Positions 25,431 to 34,323 of a DNA stretch of 50,514 nucleotides are shown piece after piece. The notes beneath the pieces are model-generated. The model saw only the letters and a program-made list of their open reading frames with translations, did not search any database and was not told the origin of the DNA. The stretch's first letter is position 1. Every line of letters begins with the position of its first letter. Both the position numbers and the translations under genes were made by a program. The stretch comes from Bacteroidales bacterium. Its GTDB lineage: Bacteria; Bacteroidota; Bacteroidia; Bacteroidales; UBA932. The stretch spans positions 1 through 50,514 of the forward strand of contig JAFSVL010000040.1 of assembly GCA_017445015.1 (NCBI GenBank), read 5' to 3'.

Positions 25431-26831
25431 ATGTCAAAGGTACAAAGTTCCCAAGCCATTTACGACGCCCGCACATTGGGCCGTCCGAAAATGCTTCTTC
25501 TTGGGTTCCAGCACATGTTTGCCATGTTTGGAGCAACAGTGCTGGTCCCGGCGCTCACCGGACTTTCCGTCAGTGCAACCCTTTTGTTCGCCGGCCTCGG
25601 CACGCTCCTTTTCCATCTGCTGACCAAGATGAAGGTCCCCGCTTTTCTCGGGTCGTCTTTTGCCTTCATCGGTGGGTACGCTGCGGTAGTGGCAACGGGA
25701 GCGGCCCAGGGCCTTGACCAGGCTGCTTCTTTGCCCTATGCCTGTATCGGCGTTTTCTTTGCCGGCCTGGTCTATTTCGTGCTGGCGGCTTTCATCAAAG
25801 TGTTCGGTGTCAAGAAGGTGATGCGTTACTTCCCGCCAGTCGTCACCGGTCCCATCATCATCGCAATCGGTCTGACGCTCTCCGGCTCCGCAATCAACAA
25901 CTGCACCACCAACTGGTGGATTGCGCTGCTGGCCATCGTCATCATCGTCATCTGCAATATCTGGGGCAAGGGGATGATTCGCATCATCCCTGTGCTGATG
26001 GGTGTCGTGGGTTCATATCTCGTCGCCGCCTGCTTCGGCCTGGTGGACTTCTCCAAGGTAGGCGAGGCTGCCTGGATCGGTGCTCCTTTCCAGATGGAGA
26101 ACACCGCCTTCCACGTGCTGGTCAATCCCAACTGGGGACTTGTGATTACCGCCATCATTACGATTCTCCCGATTTCGCTCGCAACCATGATCGAACACAT
26201 CGGTGATATGTGCGCCATCTCCAGCACCACCGGCACCAACTACCTCGAAGACCCGGGGCTGCACCGCACCCTGATGGGCGACGGTCTTGCCACCGCGCTG
26301 GCTTCCCTGTTCGGCGCTCCCGCCAATACGACCTACGGCGAGAATACCGGCGTGCTGAACCTCACCAAGGTCTTCGACCCGCGGGTCATCCGCATCGCCG
26401 CCCTGCTGGCGATCCTTTTCTCCTTCTGCCCGAAATTCTCGGCGATTGTCTCGGCCATGCCGGCTGCCACCATCGGCGGCGTCTCGATGGTGCTTTATGG
26501 TATGATTTCCGCCGTCGGCGTGCGCAACCTGGTGGAGAACAAGGTGGACCTGACGGTTTCACGCAACCTGATTATCGCCGCGGTCATCCTTGTGCTTGCC
26601 ATCGGCATCAATTATGGTCCCGGCAGCATTTCCTTCACTGTCGGCAGTACGGCCATCGCGCTTTCAGGGCTTGCCGTCGCTGCGGTCATAGGCATCCTGC
26701 TGAATGCTTTCCTGCCCGGCAAGGACTATGAATTCGGCACCAACCTGCGCGGCGACATCACCGTCAATCTCGGCGGCTCCACCCGTAACCCCAACTGGCG
26801 GGAGGAACACCCCGACCAGGCAAAACTCTAG
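25431..26831 (+). CDS. uraA: uracil/xanthine permease (NCS2 family, UraA-like)
   Basis: A 466-residue nucleobase:cation symporter with about 14 membrane helices. The N-terminal GFQHMFAMFGATVLVP and the TTYGENTGVL signature of transmembrane helix 10 are characteristic of UraA-type permeases. The start at 25431 lies behind an A-rich leader. It is the first gene of a nucleobase uptake and salvage run (apt, Tsx-like protein, AzgA). Uracil is the likeliest substrate, but NCS2 family members also carry xanthine. Confidence 0.88.
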   Translation: MSKVQSSQAIYDARTLGRPKMLLLGFQHMFAMFGATVLVPALTGLSVSATLLFAGLGTLLFHLLTKMKVPAFLGSSFAFIGGYAAVVATGAAQGLDQAASLPYACIGVFFAGLVYFVLAAFIKVFGVKKVMRYFPPVVTGPIIIAIGLTLSGSAINNCTTNWWIALLAIVIIVICNIWGKGMIRIIPVLMGVVGSYLVAACFGLVDFSKVGEAAWIGAPFQMENTAFHVLVNPNWGLVITAIITILPISLATMIEHIGDMCAISSTTGTNYLEDPGLHRTLMGDGLATALASLFGAPANTTYGENTGVLNLTKVFDPRVIRIAALLAILFSFCPKFSAIVSAMPAATIGGVSMVLYGMISAVGVRNLVENKVDLTVSRNLIIAAVILVLAIGINYGPGSISFTVGSTAIALSGLAVAAVIGILLNAFLPGKDYEFGTNLRGDITVNLGGSTRNPNWREEHPDQAKL

Positions 26832-26833
26832 TG

Positions 26834-27373
26834 ATGACGACAGAAGAACTCAAAGCCCATATCCGGGTCATCCCGGACTTTCCCGTCAAGGGAATCATGT
26901 TTCAGGATATCACCACCCTGCTCAAGGACAAGGATTGCCTGCAGGAACTCCTGAACCGCCTGTATGAACATTACAAGGACAAAGGCATCACCAAGGTGGT
27001 CGGTATCGAGTCCCGGGGATATATCCTCGGTGCCGCCCTCGCGGCCCGGCTCGGCGCCGGATTCATCATGGCGCGCAAGCCGGGGAAACTCCCTGCGGAA
27101 ACGCTTTCCGAAACCTATACCAAGGAATACGGCACGGATTCGCTGGAAATCCATAAGGACGCGATTTCCGAAGACGACGTGTGCCTCCTGCATGACGACC
27201 TCCTTGCTACCGGAGGTACTACCTCAGCCGGCCTCAGGCTCGTCCGGAAATTCAATCCCCGCAAGGTCTATGTGAGTTTTCTCATTGACCTGGTGGACTG
27301 TCCGCGGGCGGCCGACTACAGCGGGGGTGCGGAGGTTTTCTCCGTCCTCGAAGTCATTGAAAATCCTGTTTAA
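26834..27373 (+). CDS. apt: adenine phosphoribosyltransferase
   Basis: Converts adenine and PRPP to AMP. 179 residues, standard length. The N-terminus (IRVIPDFPVKGIMFQDIT) and the PRPP-binding VCLLHDDLLATGGTT loop are intact. ATG 26834 follows the uraA stop by 2 nt; GTG 26831 would add one residue. Located between two nucleobase permeases, it traps imported purines. Confidence 0.96.
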   Translation: MTTEELKAHIRVIPDFPVKGIMFQDITTLLKDKDCLQELLNRLYEHYKDKGITKVVGIESRGYILGAALAARLGAGFIMARKPGKLPAETLSETYTKEYGTDSLEIHKDAISEDDVCLLHDDLLATGGTTSAGLRLVRKFNPRKVYVSFLIDLVDCPRAADYSGGAEVFSVLEVIENPV

Positions 27374-27394
27374 CCCTATTTATTTATCCGAGTG

Positions 27395-28285
27395 ATGAAA
27401 AAAACTTTTCTTGTAGCGCTTGCCGCGACGATGCTTTGCGGCGGAGCGGCCTTCGCGGGGGACAAAGCGGCGAAGTCCACCATGTTCAACGGTTCTACCA
27501 ACATCCAGCTCTTCTATGACCTGGGTGTGGACCGCAATTGCGTCACCACTACGGTGGAAGGTTTCTACAACGACCCCTGGGGTAATACGTTCTTCTTCAT
27601 CGACCACGATTTCCCCGTAAAGGGCGCGGAGTCCAAGTCCCCCACCGGAACCTATTGGGAAATCGCCCGCTGCCTCAATTTCTGGCAGAACACCAAACTC
27701 GCCGGCCTCAGCGCACATGTGGAGTACAACGGCGGCGTTTATCGCAACTACGACATCAACCACGCATTCCTCGTGGGTGCGGATTACTTCCTTCACAGCA
27801 AGGATTTCCGCAATACCTTCAATTTCAAACTGCTCTACAAGCACATTCTCTATTCTCCCGGGTTCTATGGGAAATATGAAACAGTAAGAGACCCTCTGAC
27901 CGGGCTTTTCAGCGTTGACGTTCCCATAACTGAAGATAATCACCAGACCCTGGTTCCCCTCCAGTTCACCTTCGTTTGGGGAATGCAGGACCTCTTCAAT
28001 GTCAAGGGACTGCGTTTCAGCGGATTCCTCGATATCTGGGGAGAAGAGACCTGGGTTCGTCCCATTCACAAATTCGACGACGGCTCCTGGGGCGTTGATT
28101 ATACCGAGGAGGCCGAACTGGCTCATGTCGTGCTGATTTCCGAGCCCCAGCTTTGGTACAGCGTAGGACAGCACTTCGGCTGCCCCAATCTCAACGTGGG
28201 CGGCGAGCTCGAACTTTCCTGGGGCTTCGGCGGCGTGAAGAACTTCATGGCGCGTCCCTGTCTGGGTGTAAAGTGGGTCTTTTAA
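27395..28285 (+). CDS. DUF5020 / Tsx-like outer-membrane protein
   Basis: 296 residues with a Sec signal peptide (MKKTFLVALAATMLCGGAAFA). The mature part has alternating aromatic and polar strands, ends in a terminal aromatic (VKWVF), and resembles the Tsx-like nucleoside-channel fold annotated as DUF5020 in Bacteroidota. Located between apt and a purine permease, it probably lets nucleosides or nucleobases cross the outer membrane. ATG 27395 is preferred over GTG 27392. The 21-bp gap after apt has no terminator. Confidence 0.75.
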   Translation: MKKTFLVALAATMLCGGAAFAGDKAAKSTMFNGSTNIQLFYDLGVDRNCVTTTVEGFYNDPWGNTFFFIDHDFPVKGAESKSPTGTYWEIARCLNFWQNTKLAGLSAHVEYNGGVYRNYDINHAFLVGADYFLHSKDFRNTFNFKLLYKHILYSPGFYGKYETVRDPLTGLFSVDVPITEDNHQTLVPLQFTFVWGMQDLFNVKGLRFSGFLDIWGEETWVRPIHKFDDGSWGVDYTEEAELAHVVLISEPQLWYSVGQHFGCPNLNVGGELELSWGFGGVKNFMARPCLGVKWVF

Positions 28286-28296
28286 TTTGAAGGGCT

Positions 28297-29640
28297 ATGG
28301 CGAATTTCCTTGCCAAGGCATTTGGCTTTGATGCCGCCCGGCATACCGTACGCACGGAAATCGTAGCGGGCATCACCACCTTCCTGACAATGGCCTATAT
28401 CCTGGCCGTCAACCCCGCTATTTTCGGCAACCTCGCCGCCATCCTCGGTCCGGAGAAGGGCATGCCCGCCGGTGCCGTGTTTACGGCTACGGCCCTTGCT
28501 GCCGTCGTGGGTACGCTCATGATGGCCTTCTATGCCAAGAAACCCTTTGCGCTGGCGCCCGGCATGGGCCTGAACGCCTTCTTCGTGTTCACCGTCTGCG
28601 TGACTATGGGGTACAGTTGGCAGTTTGCGCTCACCGCGGTCCTTATCGAGGGCATCATCTTCATCATCCTGTCGGCCACGAAAGTCCGTACCTGGATCCT
28701 GAACTCGATTCCCGTCAGCCTGAAGCATGCCATCGGCGCCGGTATCGGCCTCTTCATCGCCTTCATCGGATTCCAGAATGCCGGCATCATCGTCAACAAC
28801 GATGCGACGCTTGTCGGTCTGGGCAAACTGACCGAAGGCAAGGCGCTGCTCGGGGTCATCGGCCTGATTGTTTCCGGCGCCCTGGTGATGCTGCACATTC
28901 GCGGAGGCATCCTCATCGGCATCCTCGCCACCGCCGTCATCGGCCTCTTTATCAAAGACCCCGCCACCGGCGCTGCCATCACGCAGTTCAACGGCGTAGT
29001 CTCCATGCCGGACAGCATTCGTCCAATCTTCTGCCAGTTCGAGTGGAACCATGTGTTCACGACCGATATGCTGGTTGTCGTGCTGACCTTCCTCTTTATC
29101 GATATGTTCGATACGATGGGCACCGTCGTCGGCGTGAGCCAGAAAGCCGGGTTCGTGGATGAGAAGGGCAATATTCTAGGCGCGGAAAGGGTCTTCATGG
29201 CCGATGCCGTGGGCACCGTCGCCGGCGCCTGCTTCGGTACCTCCACCACCACGACCTATGTGGAAAGTGCAGCCGGCGTGGGGCAGGGCGGCCGTACAGG
29301 CCTTACCGCCTTTACCGCGGCGCTGTGTTTTGCCCTCGCGCTGTTCTTCTCCCCGCTCTTCCTGGCCATCCCCGGCGCCGCTACGGCTCCGTCCCTCATC
29401 ATCGTGGGTATGATGATGATGAACCCGGTCCGGCAGATCGACTGGCTGAACTACCGCGAGAGCATTCCCGCCTTCCTGACGGTGATCCTCATGCCGCTCG
29501 CCTATTCCATCTCGGACGGTATCCTGATCGGTGTCATCTCCTATGTAGTGCTTTACGCCCTCACCGGAAAGTGGAAGGACATCAGCCCCACCATGTGGGT
29601 GCTGGCGGTGCTGTTTATTTTGAAGTATATCTTCATCTAG
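28297..29640 (+). CDS. AzgA-type adenine/guanine/hypoxanthine permease
   Basis: 447 residues, NCS2 subfamily AzgA (PbuG/GhxP-like). Diagnostic segments are TEIVAGITTFLTMAYILAVNP near residue 25, APGMGLNAFF, and GTSTTTTYVESAAGV, which carries the substrate site. It imports purine bases with H+. It starts 11 bp after the Tsx-like gene and ends the plus-strand nucleobase run; tadA converges 11 bp downstream. Confidence 0.92.
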   Translation: MANFLAKAFGFDAARHTVRTEIVAGITTFLTMAYILAVNPAIFGNLAAILGPEKGMPAGAVFTATALAAVVGTLMMAFYAKKPFALAPGMGLNAFFVFTVCVTMGYSWQFALTAVLIEGIIFIILSATKVRTWILNSIPVSLKHAIGAGIGLFIAFIGFQNAGIIVNNDATLVGLGKLTEGKALLGVIGLIVSGALVMLHIRGGILIGILATAVIGLFIKDPATGAAITQFNGVVSMPDSIRPIFCQFEWNHVFTTDMLVVVLTFLFIDMFDTMGTVVGVSQKAGFVDEKGNILGAERVFMADAVGTVAGACFGTSTTTTYVESAAGVGQGGRTGLTAFTAALCFALALFFSPLFLAIPGAATAPSLIIVGMMMMNPVRQIDWLNYRESIPAFLTVILMPLAYSISDGILIGVISYVVLYALTGKWKDISPTMWVLAVLFILKYIFI

Positions 29641-29651
29641 GCGGCTCCCGT

Positions 29652-30092
29652 TTATTTTCTCCGCTCCCTGAAAAAATCGCTGACCAGGGCGGAGCATTCG
29701 TCCGCCAGGACGCCCGGGCGCACTTCCGTCTTGGGGTGCAGCAGGGAGGGGGAGAAAAGGGAATACCCCCGTTTGGGGTCAGGCGCGCCATAGACGAGGC
29801 GTCCCAACTGGCTCCAGTTCATGGCGGCCGCGCACATCGGGCAGGGCTCCACGCTTACATAAAGGGTGCACTCCTCAAGATATTTTCCGCCTAGGGCTTC
29901 GGTCGCCGCGGTGATGGCGATCATTTCCGCATGGGCCGTGGCATCGTGCAGGCGCTCCGTCATGTTATGCCCCTTGGCGATGACGCGCCCGCGGCTGACC
30001 ACCACCGCCCCGATGGGGATTTCGTTTTCGGCGGCGGCGTCGCGTGCTTCGCGCAGCGCTTCCTGCATGAATTTCAAATCGGGATCCGTCAT
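29652..30092 (-). CDS. tadA: tRNA-specific adenosine deaminase
   Basis: A 146-residue zinc cytidine/deoxycytidylate-deaminase fold. Zinc ligands are His54 (HAE, with catalytic Glu56) and Cys84/Cys87 (PCPMC). It deaminates A34 of tRNA-Arg(ACG) to inosine, needed to read CGU, CGC and CGA. It overlaps the upstream hydrolase gene by 4 nt. A free-nucleobase deaminase role (the neighbours are purine transporters, though on the other strand) is a less likely alternative. Confidence 0.9.
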   Translation of the reverse strand: MTDPDLKFMQEALREARDAAAENEIPIGAVVVSRGRVIAKGHNMTERLHDATAHAEMIAITAATEALGGKYLEECTLYVSVEPCPMCAAAMNWSQLGRLVYGAPDPKRGYSLFSPSLLHPKTEVRPGVLADECSALVSDFFRERRK

Positions 30093-30889
30093 AATTCAAA
30101 CAAGGGAGAAGGAATCCGGCGGGGGAGCGGGACCAGCCGCTTTTCGGGCGGCAGGGAAGGCCGGGAAGCCCTGAACGCCAGTTCCGGCGTGTTGTTGTGG
30201 TCGCTGAGGTGGCAGAGAAATACACTGCGCAGGCCTTCGTGGTCGAAGGCGCGTATCGCCTCCGCGCACTCGTCGTTGGAAAGATGTCCGTGGCCCTGGG
30301 AGATGCGCCGCTTCAGCTCCTCGGGGTAGGGACCGTGGGCGAGCATGTCCCGGTCATAATTGGACTCTATCACCACCGCATCCGCCTGTCTGCAAAAGGC
30401 CGTCGCCTGGGGCGTGATGCGGCCGAGGTCGGTCATCAGGACAAAGCGGAAGCCGTCGATAAGTATCGCATAACCGACGGTCTGGGTGGCGTCATGCGGA
30501 AGTTCGAACCATTGTACCCGGATCCGTCCGCCGCAGAAATCATTCCATCCCTCGCTGAGCACCTTTCCGCAGGGGGCGAACCAGTCCCTGTAAAACGGGC
30601 TGCGGGAAAGGGCCCTGTAGAGCGTTGCCGTCGTCCAGACCGGCTTCCTGAGATATTTGCACAGTGTTCCGAGCGACCGTACATGGTCCATGTGGTCGTG
30701 CGTGATCAGGATGGCGTCGATGGCATCCGGATCCAGCCCGGAGGCTGCGAGGTGCTTTTTCAGGCTTCGGGGACCCACGCCGGCGTCGATGAGCAGCCCG
30801 GCGGATACGCCCCCGTCCTCTTCGATGCCGATGAAGTAGCAGTTGCCGCAGCTCCCGCTGGAAAAGGACTGGAATCTAATCTTGCTCAT
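30089..30889 (-). CDS. metallo-beta-lactamase-fold hydrolase (YycJ/WalJ-like)
   Basis: 266 residues. The N-terminus (FSSGSCGNCYFI) and the HxHxDH motif (His64, His66, Asp68, His69) place it in the YycJ/WalJ branch of metal-dependent hydrolases, some members of which act as DNA exonucleases linked to replication or repair. Two metals are expected. It is the middle gene of a minus-strand operon: it overlaps the TPR gene by 14 nt and tadA by 4 nt. Confidence 0.88.
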   Translation of the reverse strand: MSKIRFQSFSSGSCGNCYFIGIEEDGGVSAGLLIDAGVGPRSLKKHLAASGLDPDAIDAILITHDHMDHVRSLGTLCKYLRKPVWTTATLYRALSRSPFYRDWFAPCGKVLSEGWNDFCGGRIRVQWFELPHDATQTVGYAILIDGFRFVLMTDLGRITPQATAFCRQADAVVIESNYDRDMLAHGPYPEELKRRISQGHGHLSNDECAEAIRAFDHEGLRSVFLCHLSDHNNTPELAFRASRPSLPPEKRLVPLPRRIPSPLFEL

Positions 30890-32858
30890 CCTTGCAGTAT
30901 TTGGAAATTACGCGGTAGGCCTCGGCGACACCGAGTTCTCCGGCGCGGGAAAGGTCGATGCAGCCTTTCTCCCGGTCTTTGAGGAATACCAGTACGAGCC
31001 CGCGGTTATAGTAGGCGTCGCCCATGCCGGGATAGAGTTCCACCGCCTTGTCGTAACTTGAAACGGCGTCCACCAGCTCCGACGAGAGGCATTGCAGGTT
31101 CCCGAGATTGAAATACAGGTAGGGCAGATCAGGCAGCAGGGCGATGGCTTCACGCAAGTCCGCTACGGCGTCGGAATAATCATAATGGTGGATGCGGCTG
31201 TCGCTGAGCCGGGCGCGGGCATTGCCCTGGTCATCCATCGATATGGTCTGTACGTTCTTCTCGATGGATGCGATGAAATCAATCATTTCCGCTTTCAGGG
31301 TGGCCCGGTTCATCAGGTACAGCGCTTTGTACCAGCGCGAGTAGCGGTTGCGCTCCGTTTCGCCGTCGGCCAGCGCCACGGCCCTGTTGAAGTATTCGAG
31401 CGCCTTGTTGAACTGCTTTTCGCGAATCTGCAGGAGACCGCGTACAAACGCGGTCCGTGCGGCATCCCCTTCTTCTCCATAACGGGGTTCGATGCGGGGC
31501 AGTTCTTCCCCGCCGATGCTGAGCGGCATCGTCCCTCCGGCGAGGAAACGGTCCAGCAGGGCATTTTCATAGCGGCCGCTCAGGATGTTCGTACCCTCCG
31601 TTCCTCCGCCGGCGCGGATGCGGTAGAGGGGCTTGAGATTGATATCGACGACGCGGTGCTGGAGCATCTCGTCATTAAAGTCTTTTCTTGCGAATTCCGC
31701 ATCCAGGGCAAGCAGGGAATTGAACTTCGAACTGGTGTCGGCAAGGGCCCCTTCTCCGCCCCTGTCCCTGTATTCCTGCACTTTGCGGCGGGCGGTCTCG
31801 TAGTCTGCCTTCGATTGCTTTTTGCGTCCCAGAAGGTTGTTGACATAGGAACGGTTCATGTATGCCTTGGCAAAGTCAGGGTAGAGTTCAATGGCGCTGT
31901 CATAGTCCTCGAGCGCCGCCTTGTAACGGCCAAGTTCGATATAGAATGCCGCACGGTTGAAATGCGCGAGCACATTCCCCGGGTTGATGGCGAGCACGCG
32001 GTCCATGTCTTCAAGCGCCTTTTCCCATTCTCCCACCTGCGCGTAAATCAAACTCCGGTTGTAGAGCGTGAGGGCATTGCCGGGCTCCAGGGCCAGAATG
32101 GCGTTGAAGTCCGCCATCGCCGCCTTGTAATCCTTTTTTCCGTAAAAGAGGATGGCGCGGTTGAAGCGGGCGAGGGTGCTGGTGCTGTCCAGGTCGATGG
32201 CCTTGTTCATATCCGTCATGGCCGATTCGGTATCTCCGCGCATGGCCTGCAGCGATCCCCGGCGGATGTAGGATTCGGACTCGAACCGGTCCAGGGCGAC
32301 GGCCTTGTTGTAGTCGGTCATCGCCTTGAGCGTATCGCCCAGAAACAGGTGGCAGGCCCCGCGGTTCAGGTAGGCGCTGGCGTCCTGCGGTTCCTTGCGG
32401 ATGAAACGGTCGAAATCGAGTACGGCGTCGTCGAAGCGGCGAGCCAGGAAGTAGGTGACTCCGCGGCTGTAGTACAGTCCGATGAAGCCGGGGCGCAGGC
32501 TGATGGCCTTTTCGAGGTCGCCGAGGGCGCTGTCGTAGTCTCCGGAGCGGCTATAGGTGATGGCGCGATAGTGGTAGCCGTTGGTAAAGACGGGATTGAT
32601 GCGTATGGAGGTGTTGAAATCCCGCTGGGCGCCCCGGATGTCACCGAGGTTGTATTTGGCGATGCCGCGCCAGAAAAAACTCCAGTAATCCGTGGTATCC
32701 AGCCGCGTGAGGATATTGAAATTTTCGATGGCGATGGCATATTTCCCCTCGGAAAGGGCATTGCGCCCCCGCCAGGAAAATACGTCCTTGTCCCACTGGG
32801 AGAAACAGACGGTCCCGGTGAAAAGCAAAAACAATATTGCCAAAAGCGCTTTTTTCAC
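30876..32858 (-). CDS. secreted TPR-repeat protein
   Basis: About 660 residues with a Sec signal peptide (KKALLAILFLLFTGTVCFS). It holds at least a dozen tetratricopeptide repeats, most with the W/Y-x2-G...A-x6-A...P pattern. Eight to ten run in series to about residue 350; after a spacer, more follow near residues 460-500 and 580-650. Such proteins scaffold envelope complexes. The longer frame from ATG 32879 overlaps the promoter element at 32867-32874, so GTG 32858 is the likelier start. It is first in an operon with the hydrolase and tadA. Specific partners are unknown. Confidence 0.85.
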   Translation of the reverse strand: MKKALLAILFLLFTGTVCFSQWDKDVFSWRGRNALSEGKYAIAIENFNILTRLDTTDYWSFFWRGIAKYNLGDIRGAQRDFNTSIRINPVFTNGYHYRAITYSRSGDYDSALGDLEKAISLRPGFIGLYYSRGVTYFLARRFDDAVLDFDRFIRKEPQDASAYLNRGACHLFLGDTLKAMTDYNKAVALDRFESESYIRRGSLQAMRGDTESAMTDMNKAIDLDSTSTLARFNRAILFYGKKDYKAAMADFNAILALEPGNALTLYNRSLIYAQVGEWEKALEDMDRVLAINPGNVLAHFNRAAFYIELGRYKAALEDYDSAIELYPDFAKAYMNRSYVNNLLGRKKQSKADYETARRKVQEYRDRGGEGALADTSSKFNSLLALDAEFARKDFNDEMLQHRVVDINLKPLYRIRAGGGTEGTNILSGRYENALLDRFLAGGTMPLSIGGEELPRIEPRYGEEGDAARTAFVRGLLQIREKQFNKALEYFNRAVALADGETERNRYSRWYKALYLMNRATLKAEMIDFIASIEKNVQTISMDDQGNARARLSDSRIHHYDYSDAVADLREAIALLPDLPYLYFNLGNLQCLSSELVDAVSSYDKAVELYPGMGDAYYNRGLVLVFLKDREKGCIDLSRAGELGVAEAYRVISKYCKDEQD

Positions 32859-32866
32859 TACTTTTG
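32837..32866 (+). promoter_or_regulatory. promoter for the M28-like gene
   Basis: TTG at 32837-32839, a 19-bp spacer and a perfect TAnnTTTG (TACTTTTG, 32859-32866) lie 27 bp before the TTG start at 32894. Confidence 0.6.
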
Positions 32867-32874
32867 CAAAGATA
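32867..32874 (-). promoter_or_regulatory. -7 element for the TPR operon
   Basis: A perfect TATCTTTG on the minus strand (32874 down to 32867) sits immediately next to the plus-strand -7 element. The two divergent units therefore share a back-to-back promoter with no bases between the two -7 boxes. The -33 box is poor. Confidence 0.5.
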
Positions 32875-32893
32875 ATCAATTATCGCACCCGAA

Positions 32894-33787
32894 TTGCAGC
32901 CTTTCGTAAAAAATCTCCTTGTCCTTTTGCTTTTGTATGTTGCAGCGCAGCCGCTTTCTGCCCGCACCGATCCCGAAGCGCAGATGCGCGAGGACGTGGA
33001 AATGCTCTGTTCAGAGGCCTTCGAGGGGCGTAGTTTCAACAGCGGGGGCACCGTGCTCCCCTCAATCATGCTGGCCCGCCGGTTTGCAGAAGCGGGGCTC
33101 GCCGCGCTGCCTTCCGGACGTTATCAGTGTTTTCGGGACGCGCAGGGACGCTGCGGACGGAATGTCGTCGGCTGCCTGAAGGGAAAGGGGCAGGGGACGG
33201 TCGTCATCGCGGCCTATTACGACGGACTCGGACGCCTGGAGGGGCGCCTGTATCCCTGCGCCGATGCCAATGCCTCCGGGGTGGCGATGCTGCTTTGTCT
33301 TGCCCGTCGGATTTCAGATGGTCCCCGGCCGGAAAAGACCTTGATTTTCGTCGCTTTGGATGCACATCATTCCGGGAGCGCGGGGGCCGCGGCCTTCCTG
33401 GAGAATCTGCCGCAAAAGCCGGTGCTGATGCTGAATCTCGATACGGTGGGCAGCCACCTTGCCCCGGTAAAGCGGACGATACCGGATTATCTGATCGCCC
33501 TTGGCGGGGAGCGGTGGAAGTCCTCGCTGGAGGCGGCGGCGCTTCCCCTGGGCATTACCCTGTATTATGATTATTACGGGAGCCGGACGTTTACCGATAT
33601 GTTTTATCGCGCGACGGGGGACCAGAAACCCTTCCTGGAGGCAGGAATCCCTTGTGTGATGTTCACTTCGGGCATCACGTTCCATACGAACCGCATTACC
33701 GATGCGCCGGCAACCCTCGACTATCCGCTGATGCGCCGCCGGGCCGAACTGATTGCCGTCTGGCTGCGAAAATGGACGCAAAAATGA
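32894..33787 (+). CDS. M28-peptidase-like secreted protein with altered metal site
   Basis: 297 residues starting at TTG 32894, with a signal peptide (VKNLLVLLLLYVAAQPLSA). The fold of an M28 aminopeptidase is clear: CADANASGVAML, LNLDTVG and FHTNRITDAPATLDYP. Asp124, Asp183 and His264 match metal ligands. However, the first zinc-ligand histidine of the usual AHYD is Tyr108 (AYYD), and the catalytic-base/ligand pair EE is His158-His159 (DAHHSGSAG). The protein may be inactive or may use different chemistry. The stop overlaps the following methyltransferase ATG. Confidence 0.8.
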   Translation: MQPFVKNLLVLLLLYVAAQPLSARTDPEAQMREDVEMLCSEAFEGRSFNSGGTVLPSIMLARRFAEAGLAALPSGRYQCFRDAQGRCGRNVVGCLKGKGQGTVVIAAYYDGLGRLEGRLYPCADANASGVAMLLCLARRISDGPRPEKTLIFVALDAHHSGSAGAAAFLENLPQKPVLMLNLDTVGSHLAPVKRTIPDYLIALGGERWKSSLEAAALPLGITLYYDYYGSRTFTDMFYRATGDQKPFLEAGIPCVMFTSGITFHTNRITDAPATLDYPLMRRRAELIAVWLRKWTQK

Positions 33788-34323
33788 AAGACCGCAAACT
33801 CCTGAACATAGAGCTGGGGCGGATCGCTCCTGAAGCATACCGTACGTCCGCCCCCTCCGGGCTGGCGCTTGTGCTTGACAATATCCGCAGCGCGCATAAT
33901 GTGGGGGCTGCTTTCCGTACCGCCGATGCCTTTCACGCAGATAAGGTATGGCTCTGCGGAATCTGCGACACGCCGCCGTCGGCGCTCATTCACAAGTCGG
34001 CGCTCGGTGCGGAGGACAGCGTTCCGTGGGAGTATTGCACCGATACGCTGGAGGCGCTGCGGAAACTGCGGACGGAAGGGTTTACGATAGTGGGCGTGGA
34101 ACAGACCCGTGCGGCTGTGAGCCTGGAAACCTTCGCCCCGGAAACGGGACGGCGCTATGCCTTTGTCTTTGGAAACGAGGTGGACGGCGTGGCGCAGGAG
34201 GTGGTGGATGCCTGTGATTTCTGTGTGGAGATTCCGCAGTTCGGCACCAAGCACTCGCTCAACGTTTCCGTCTCCGTCGGGGTCGTGCTCTGGCACGCGG
34301 TCAATGCTGCCTTAAATCGGTAA
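33784..34323 (+). CDS. SpoU/TrmH-family RNA 2'-O-methyltransferase
   Basis: 179 residues, SPOUT knot fold. Motif 1 is ALVLDNIRSAHNVGAAFRTA; motif 2 is FGNEVDGV; motif 3 is IPQFGTKHSLNVSVSVGV. All three are intact, so it should bind SAM and methylate tRNA or rRNA ribose. The N-terminal rRNA-binding domain of TrmB/RlmB types is missing, so the target is uncertain. ATG 33784 overlaps the upstream stop (ATGA). The end overlaps the convergent LolA-like gene by 23 nt. Confidence 0.9.
   Translation: MKDRKLLNIELGRIAPEAYRTSAPSGLALVLDNIRSAHNVGAAFRTADAFHADKVWLCGICDTPPSALIHKSALGAEDSVPWEYCTDTLEALRKLRTEGFTIVGVEQTRAAVSLETFAPETGRRYAFVFGNEVDGVAQEVVDACDFCVEIPQFGTKHSLNVSVSVGVVLWHAVNAALNR

Noticed and set aside
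31092-32909. 605-codon plus-strand frame opposite the TPR gene
   Set aside because: It is antisense to a regular TPR array; repeats in it simply mirror the TPR codons.
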